A stretch of 64,000 nucleotides of DNA from Pelodera strongyloides. Taxonomy: Eukaryota; Nematoda; Chromadorea; Rhabditida; Rhabditidae. Positions 57,701 to 64,000 of this stretch are shown here, piece by piece (position 1 is the stretch's first letter; each line of letters opens with the position of its first letter). Under the pieces are notes generated by a model, which was not told the DNA's origin, made no database searches, and worked only from the letters and a program-made list of their open reading frames with translations. A program made the translations under genes and the position numbers. The stretch is from contig JAANDG010000027.1 of assembly GCA_036852015.1 (NCBI GenBank), positions 1 through 64,000 of the forward strand, given 5' to 3'.

Positions 57701-60373
57701 AATTGCGTAGGAAACCTAGAAAATCTAGAAAACTAAACACACGTTGAGTGGGAATAATATGGTTCATGCTCTGGCATGATATCCTGCTTTGAAAATAACT
57801 TTACTGTAAATGGCTGGTCCCCCCGTACAAAGTCCAAGGATATTGCAGGATGCAATGTATCCCAAACGATAACATAATAATGTACAGTAGACAACAGCAT
57901 AAAATTATAAAACCCTGGAAGGCGGAGCCTAAGAGATCCGGAGGCGCGGCAACTTCTACGACCTGACGGCGCTTGATTCTATGTTTCTCGCTTGACTCCC
58001 CAATGATTGCCTCTACCATTGCGCCCACCACCGTATTCACCAACACACAGGGAGTCCTCCCTAGACTCACGAGCGCTCTGAATCCACTCTCTACGCACTC
58101 TTTATCTCCCAGGGAAGGCCAGGGAGGGCTCCCTGCGTGTTGGTGAATACGGCCTCTATTTAGTTTACACTTACATACCTCTAGATAATAGGATTCCAAA
58201 TTAGCCATATCGGCTTCTTGAAGATAGCGCGCATGTTCATGCAGAATTGCCTCAAATACTGGAGTCTAAAAAAAAATAGAAAATTTATCGTAAGCGAAGA
58301 AATATAACATCAATTAATAAATTTAAATAAAAATACAAATAAATTTCCAAATTATAAAAAGTTAGTAGAAAAAGAACGCACCCACTCTTCATCCCACACG
58401 TTGTAGCTGCCCTGTAAAAGAAACTTTTTGATCAAACAAATCATCTTTGGGTTTTTCCAGGTCATCTGTGGACCCGTGGGTTTTTTCAGGTCAACTGTGG
58501 ACCCGCATTTTTTTTTTGCACGGCCCTAGTTTGCGTTTACTTGTCAAGACGCCGACAACATTTTCTAAGTTTCGCACCAACATTGACATTTCTTTTACGC
58601 TTCAATAGCGTGCCTTTATTCAAAGGAGTGAAAATACAAGGTTTGCTTATAACATGTTCCGCAGAGGTCCTGAGCGACCAGTTCCAGATGACAAATTGCC
58701 CGACGTCTTCGCTTCGGGCTAGGGCCAGGAGGGATCGCCCATGTTTCCCTCATTCAGAAACAAACACACTGTCGTGTGTTAGTTTGAAAGTGTAAAAAAG
58801 GAAGACTACCTCATTCTCCACATGAAAGTCGATGTTCAGGTGATCTCGAATCATATCTTGCTGATAATCACACTGAACCTTCGGCGTAAGTAGCTGCAAT
58901 TAGGTGTAATTGGGAAATAAATTAATTTATCGTGGCCCACGTAAAAAAGTTTTCCCCAATTTTTCTGTGATAAATCTCCCAGACTACTCAAACATGGCTG
59001 TGAAAACCGTTTTTCTTAGTATGCAAAATTGCGGGAGATATTCGACAAAGAAGTTCCTCAGAAATGTACCGCAGTTGGAACTTGAAAGGCACAGTAGATG
59101 ACGAGTTAAGTTGTCCGATGTTTTCAGGACTTTGTTCGTCGTGAGCGGGACCCTTGAAGACCAACAGTACTACATTCCAGCTACCGTACTCACATAATCT
59201 TCAAAATCGTCCGAGTTATCGACTGGAACGGGGACGGGAAGGCTGTCCTCGGTCTGGTCGAACATGGCAGTGGCCATGGCCTCAGCGGTCATCACGCACC
59301 GGTCGCTGGCAGATGCGAGGAACACCGCCTGAAGACATAAGGACCAGCTAAGACAGGCGCAAACGGCATAGGTGAAAACTTGGAGGGACGACATCTATAT
59401 TCTGCATCTATATTCGGACCACTTCGCTAAAGCAATGCGGACTCGGCTCACTTCGGAAGCCTACAGCAACTTTAACACTATGCAACTAAAATTCTAAAGC
59501 AAACGGCTTGCACAGCCTTTACGAAAGTCTTGATGAGAAGAGAGGCTCGGACCTGCACAGATGTATTAAGTATTAGATGATAAACTGTATCTCATGCACG
59601 TAATTGTGCTAAACTTTACCTCATCCGGGACGTATCTCGAGTCAAGAAATGGTTTCCTCATCGTTTCAAAGAAACCCTCGCGCGCGTAACGATTTCGTAA
59701 CACGGCGCCCAATCTGGCCGCTTGTGAAATTCCCTTCTAAAATTCAAATCATTCAGAAGGCATGTGTTTGTGCCTACTCCCGGAAATATGCACAACCCAG
59801 AGTTGGCACTTGGCACCCTACTCCTGTGCTGTGTTTGTGTTTGCGCTTATGCCAAATCCTTTAGTATCATGTCACCTGGCCTCTGGTTACGGTATTCTAG
59901 TTATTCTCTGATTTGGTGTTTGCGGCCATTTCGTTTACTAACGAAAACCGTTCGATAGATTGATGAAACTTACGTTAGTCAGCGATCCAAAACCTCGGTA
60001 GTAATATGCTTTCGCTGCTGCGGAGGTGAATTCAAGGTTAGGGGCTCGGGCTCCATGTCGGTAGACCTAATAATTTTAAAGACTCCATGACACTTCAAAA
60101 CAGTCCACCCGAGGCAAACACACACACATAACAGCTTGAAGTCCTGCCCATTTACTGATTCACTTGATTTAAGCCTACAATTACATCTCTGATACTTGAA
60201 GCAACAGGTACTCTTTAAGTCAAGGGTTTGTTATACAAAATACAGTAGCTCGATAAATTTGCTACCTTTCTAAAAATAATACAAAAGAAACGCACCACTT
60301 GCACGCTGACAAGCTCGTCTTCTGTCGAAAACGCCGCTCCGATTAGCGAAGTAATAATACAGAAAAATAACAT
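54740..60373 (-). CDS. Membrane-anchored histidine acid phosphatase, HD to ED at the acid site
   Basis: Fifteen phase-consistent exons: 60373-60296, 60066-59974, 59736-59620, 59328-59194, 58893-58810, 58411-58382, 58265-58179, 57573-57499, 57203-57094, 56742-56652, 55890-55756, 55537-55445, 55221-55139, 55049-55012 and 54852-54740. They give 453 aa. A signal peptide (MLFFCIITSLIGAAF) is followed by the nucleophile motif YRHGARAPN, with an FLDSRYVPDE block and SASDRCVMTAEA (phosphate-binding Arg). A C-terminal membrane helix (TWVFLVLMILFGLLFFFLLF) and a short tail mark it as type I, like lysosomal or intestinal family members. The protein would hydrolyse phosphomonoesters outside the cell or in a lumen. 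The usual HD pair is read here as CTEDLTMM, so the catalytic His is Glu. NQS and NCT sequons are present. The exon 14 acceptor is the weakest choice. Activity is uncertain. Confidence 0.9.
55656..55733. repeat. (GA)n simple repeat in a phosphatase intron
   Basis: GA-rich run between exons 11 and 12 of the acid phosphatase. Confidence 0.85.
56030..56104. repeat. Dispersed 75-bp repeat (second copy at 51307)
   Basis: Starts TTGACACATTAAAATGTGTG and is nearly identical to 51307-51385. It lies in a phosphatase intron. Confidence 0.7.
56201..56382. mobile_element. TTAAAGCGAAATACCGG palindrome, left end eroded
   Basis: The right end CCGGTATTTCGCTTTAA is intact and the left end starts at about ATACCGGCCAG. 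It lies in intron 10 of the phosphatase gene. Confidence 0.65.
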
Positions 60374-62372
60374 TACAGGCTAAAATTACTCCTGAAGAGG
60401 ACAATTTCGAAAATACTACAGCAAGTAAGTATAACAAATTAACATCATTCTACCTTTGATAACCATGTTAAAAGACCCCGCAGAGGCTCCAGCTACCTAC
60501 CCAACCAGAGAAAATTCCACACACCTCTTTTTTGAAAGTAGTCTAGAAAGACGAGTAAGTTGCGACTAGAAACATAAATAACCAATAAAAAAATTTCCGA
60601 AAATGCGATTCCGACTTTCAGATTGAAAATGGCTCCTACTGGTCCTACTTTCAATTCATGCATATTCATCACGATACCTATAGACTATCGACGGTAGACA
60701 GTCAACAACAAAATATGTTGTTGGTGCTACTAGAACCTGACCTACACATATAATAACACAGTACTGTTATTTTTCAGTACAATTTGCATAATCATAATCT
60801 ATAGTACTACTGTGACTGTGGCAAACAGTGATAAACAATAACAAAGGCTTAAAAACATCATTGTGGTGTACTTTACCCTTTCCTGGCAGATTTTACTGAA
60901 AAACGTGGGCAACATTTTATCGAACGATCGAAAGTTGCGCAGTTGCGCTAGAAAATGATGCGCTCGACACTTATTCTGCCTCAGGAAATGTCCAACAGAA
61001 GGGAAGGGAACAGCACAATGTTGTCACGAGCTGTCACAGTAACCAACCAACCACAGCTAACAGATATGCTTACCTATAACAAACCACCATTGTGCATTAT
61101 GTCACATACTGCAGTTGCAGTCCATCCTCAATACTCAATAGCTTTGCCAGATGTGAAGATAATGTCTTCTATTTGCATATATCCTTTAAAGACCTACTCC
61201 GCCGTGCATACTGTATTGTGTCGTTCTATCAGTATATCTAACAGTCTCAATAAAATACATCAACTGCTTAGTCAATCGTTGACTTCTAGTGTTCTTCCCC
61301 TTTTCATTTCATATACTCCACACCCACACACCTTCACTGTTAATAAATGTTTCATTCAACCATTCAAACAACAAAAAATCTCCATTTATCTGCTTTAGAA
61401 TCTTTAGATAAGAAAAACACAAAACTGACAAAATAATTTGAGAAACAAAAATCAGCACATCACAAAAAATAACATAGACATACCTAACTACGTGTAAACT
61501 TCAGTAACATACCAGATGTGAACACAAAATACATATATATGTAAGTAATAAATATGTCATAGACAGAGAAACTGGGCGAGTAAAACTACTAAAACAAAAC
61601 TATCACTTACACAGAGAATTCAAACAGAAATATCACTATCATTATAAGGGCATGATAAATAAAAAAATACTGAGATTGTAATGAACAAAGAAAAAAAATA
61701 CACTGCTTTGTATAATACGCACCACACAAACAAAATATCTATCAGGCATAATTTCAAAGACGACGCTACCGTAATAGAAACAAGCAGCTACCGTACTCCT
61801 AAAACTAAAATAAAATTTTGAATTTCCAGGCACTTTACAACAGCTAAAATGACAGTTTCCGAGGGTATTTGATAAAAATTTAAATTCAAAAATCTTTTCA
61901 TACTCATAAAAAAAGTAAAACTACCAATACCAACCCACCAATAACCCTCAAACTAAAAAAATCAATCGACAAAATAATTAATAAATCTTTAAACGCTCAA
62001 AATAAAGTACAAACTACAAGCAAAACTTCCTAAAAAAAAACACTGAATTTTGGTCAGGATCAAACTAAAAAATATAACTTCTCAGTACAAAAGTATGTAC
62101 AAACATACAAAAACCCGCAAACAACCAACAGTGTTGATGATAAAAGAAGATCGATAATAATTTGTATTTAGAAGAAAAACACCGGAGAAAGATGCATAAT
62201 AGAAACGGCGAAAACAGGGATAACGCATCCACGTACAAAACATAGCACTTACTACTATAGCGCCTTGTTACTTCAGAAATTTGCATATAAATTAAGAAAC
62301 CAAGCTATGAACATCCCGTGAGCACTCAAGACCGGGATTACTTTGATAATATGCAATAATATGGATACATAT
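60374..62372. other. Intergenic stretch between the phosphatase and MED13
   Basis: AT-rich. A 147-codon plus-strand frame (60955-61398) lacks any recognisable domain. The MED13 3' UTR presumably occupies the right part. No RNA gene was recognised. Confidence 0.4.
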
Positions 62373-62502
62373 TCAAAGCGGTATGACACTGTTTTGAAGA
62401 ATATGCTGGACAAATGCACCCCACGGATAATAAGCAAATTAGTCAATTTTGCTTCGGAAGTGTCCAGGAGGGCTTTCAAAAACCTGGACCATACCGCTTT
62501 AT
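62373..62502. mobile_element. Diverged CAAAGCGGTAT palindrome
   Basis: CAAAGCGGTATGACACTG at the left and GGACCATACCGCTTTA at the right are partly complementary. It resembles the 36529-36761 element with eroded TTAA ends. Confidence 0.5.
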
Positions 62503-62794
62503 AGGGAAGGATACTACAAAACTATCTAGCAAGAAGGAGCAAGGACCCTTCCATGCTCATGTACCAGTGACAGACAGAAATGGAGGCAAAATATCACGGG
62601 TTCTATGGTTCTAAACAATAAATACTACAAGACAAATGCGACTGAATGACAATAGAGGCCGATGACCAGACTAATTAAGCAATTTACAACCCTTTAAGTA
62701 ATTTCATGCGACACTTTTAGTAATTTCATGCAAAAAAGGTTAATTGCGTAATTGGCCTGGCCATCAAAGGATACTTAAGATACTGAGTGGCCAA

Positions 62795-64000
62795 TTAGGC
62801 AATTAGCCTAGCCACGGAGTGGTAGAGCCGGAGAAGTGCCTGCATGTGAACTGGGAGACAAGACCTACGTTCTCCTGTTACTGGATCGATGTTCAGCCAG
62901 GATAGAGCGTTGTACGTTTCGAGGACGTTCCTAAAAATATTCATTTAAGATACAGTCACAATGCAAAACCACTACAGCACCCAGCGTAAGTTTCATGCAG
63001 CGCGTGACGAAAAAAACACCCTGCGATTTTTTTGGGCCTCAAACAATCAAAACATGTAAAAAAAAATCAACTCCGAATGTGTTCAGAGCTTACACTGATG
63101 TCGCAGCCGCGCGCAATCAAGTTCTACAGTATATCCAATTATAATACCACACACATTCTACAGTACCCAAATACCATACCATATTCTACAGTACTCAATC
63201 CCCGCTACCGTACCTCAACACCTCGTCAGTCCTCGTACTATCCAGTGGATGCTCGTTTTCCTTCTCCTTATCTGACTTCTGATTCAAAAACTCATCTCCT
63301 TGTTGAGCAAGGGGCACGTTGATGTGAAGCGATGCCTGGAGGGAGAATTAGGGTAGGTAAAAAGAACCAGTTCGTAGTTTAACTACCGATAGTTCTCCAC
63401 ATAACGGTCACGGACTCAACGGAGTCAAGACGACAAAAGTCGCAAAACTACGCTGTTCAACTTTTGAATACCACAGTTGTTCTTGTTACAGAAGAAGTGT
63501 GATAACAATGAAATTCTCAACTAGCCTTTAGGGGCCCTCGAACGTCTTAAATATAACAATGGACATAAACTTAGAAGAAAATACCTTCAAAGATGAAAAT
63601 ACAAGAAAAACTCAGTTACGCCCACCTTCAGATGTACAGGCGTCGACCGTTTCGAGCTGGGACACTGCGCCCAGAACCAATCGGGCAACTGGGGCGCCGG
63701 CGCCGTTGACACGTAATATCCGGTGGCAAGTGGCTGGTTTTCGATGGAAACTTCTAAATAGGGTAACCCTTACATACGACTTTCACCAATGCAAAAATCC
63801 CAATCCGATGACTGCACAAAGTAAAAGATATTATATATGAGTAACTCCAGAAACCCAAATCACCGCGTAAAAACGCCTGCGCCATAATAAACATAGACAA
63901 TTACAAATAATACAATAACCATAACATACCCTGTGGAGCATCAAAGAACGAGTGTCCTTGGGCCCGAATTCCGGCCGTCAACGGGGCGTTCTGAGCTTCA
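62795..64000 (-). CDS. MED13: Mediator complex subunit 13 (MED13), C-terminal exons
   Basis: Exons 64000(continues)-63930, 63753-63626, 63335-63214 and 62930-62795 join in phase and end in TAA. The deduced end matches the conserved C-terminus of metazoan MED13: [33 protein letters not shown], then [20 protein letters not shown] and [14 protein letters not shown]13 belongs to the CDK8 kinase module (CDK8, cyclin C, MED12, MED13) that reversibly binds core Mediator and controls RNA polymerase II transcription in the nucleus. The rest of this very large gene lies beyond the right edge. Its promoter is not visible. Confidence 0.93.

Noticed and set aside
60955..61398. 147-codon plus-strand frame with ATG
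   Set aside because: Threonine/serine-rich translation without recognisable motif, in the antisense of a probable 3' region; likely chance.

Overview
This window looks like intron-rich nuclear DNA from an invertebrate animal, not a prokaryote or a virus. There are no long uninterrupted host genes. The real coding sequence is in short exons (30-200 nt) bounded by GT...AG, with compact T-rich acceptors such as TTTCAG, TTTTTAG and TTGCAG. Those acceptors, a 3' splice site 2 nt upstream of one start codon, the acid-phosphatase type, a BEL/Pao retrotransposon and dense palindromic repeats suggest a nematode. That placement is an inference.

Host genes, rebuilt by exon phase. (1) An unidentified Cys-rich gene, and perhaps more than one, on the minus strand between about 2.2 and 12.3 kb. 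(2) An apolipoprotein-L-like membrane protein on the plus strand, eight exons, 26358-29718, 244 aa. (3) A TRIC (TMEM38) intracellular cation channel on the minus strand, ten exons, 36477-32763, 291 aa. (4) A CPEB2-4-type cytoplasmic polyadenylation-element binding protein on the minus strand, fifteen exons from 44746 to 39379, N-terminus not found. (5) The C-terminal exons of an unidentified single-pass membrane protein, minus, 50912-50368. (6) Two orphan C-terminal exons of a sigma-like glutathione S-transferase, minus, 53766-53316. (7) A membrane-anchored histidine acid phosphatase, minus, fifteen exons 60373-54740, 453 aa, with His-Asp replaced by Glu-Asp. (8) The C-terminal end of Mediator subunit MED13, minus, running off the right edge (62795-64000).

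Mobile DNA fills much of the rest. A broken CR1/Jockey-type LINE (ORF1, endonuclease, reverse transcriptase) lies at about 14.87-18.52 kb, minus. A BEL/Pao LTR element (45966-50041) has 416-bp LTRs differing at only two positions, an exact CCCGG target duplication, an intact integrase-type ORF and an inverted LTR piece inside. It sits inside an older palindromic element. At least five families of palindromic, MITE-like elements share the terminus TTAAAG and recur through the window. A second palindrome type begins GGGCGCGTTCGG. Two consecutive CPEB introns carry extreme repeats: a 250-bp almost pure poly-G tract (poly-C in the sense strand, just upstream of an acceptor), and nine copies of a 29-bp unit, each containing a splice-donor-like sequence.

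The genes do not form one pathway. Same-strand neighbours are more than 2 kb apart, so no operon is evident. The most notable items are the ApoL-like gene, the phosphatase substitution, the shared-terminus palindromes and the repeat-swollen CPEB introns. Exon coordinates come from reading splice signals and phase by eye and have not been tested against transcripts.
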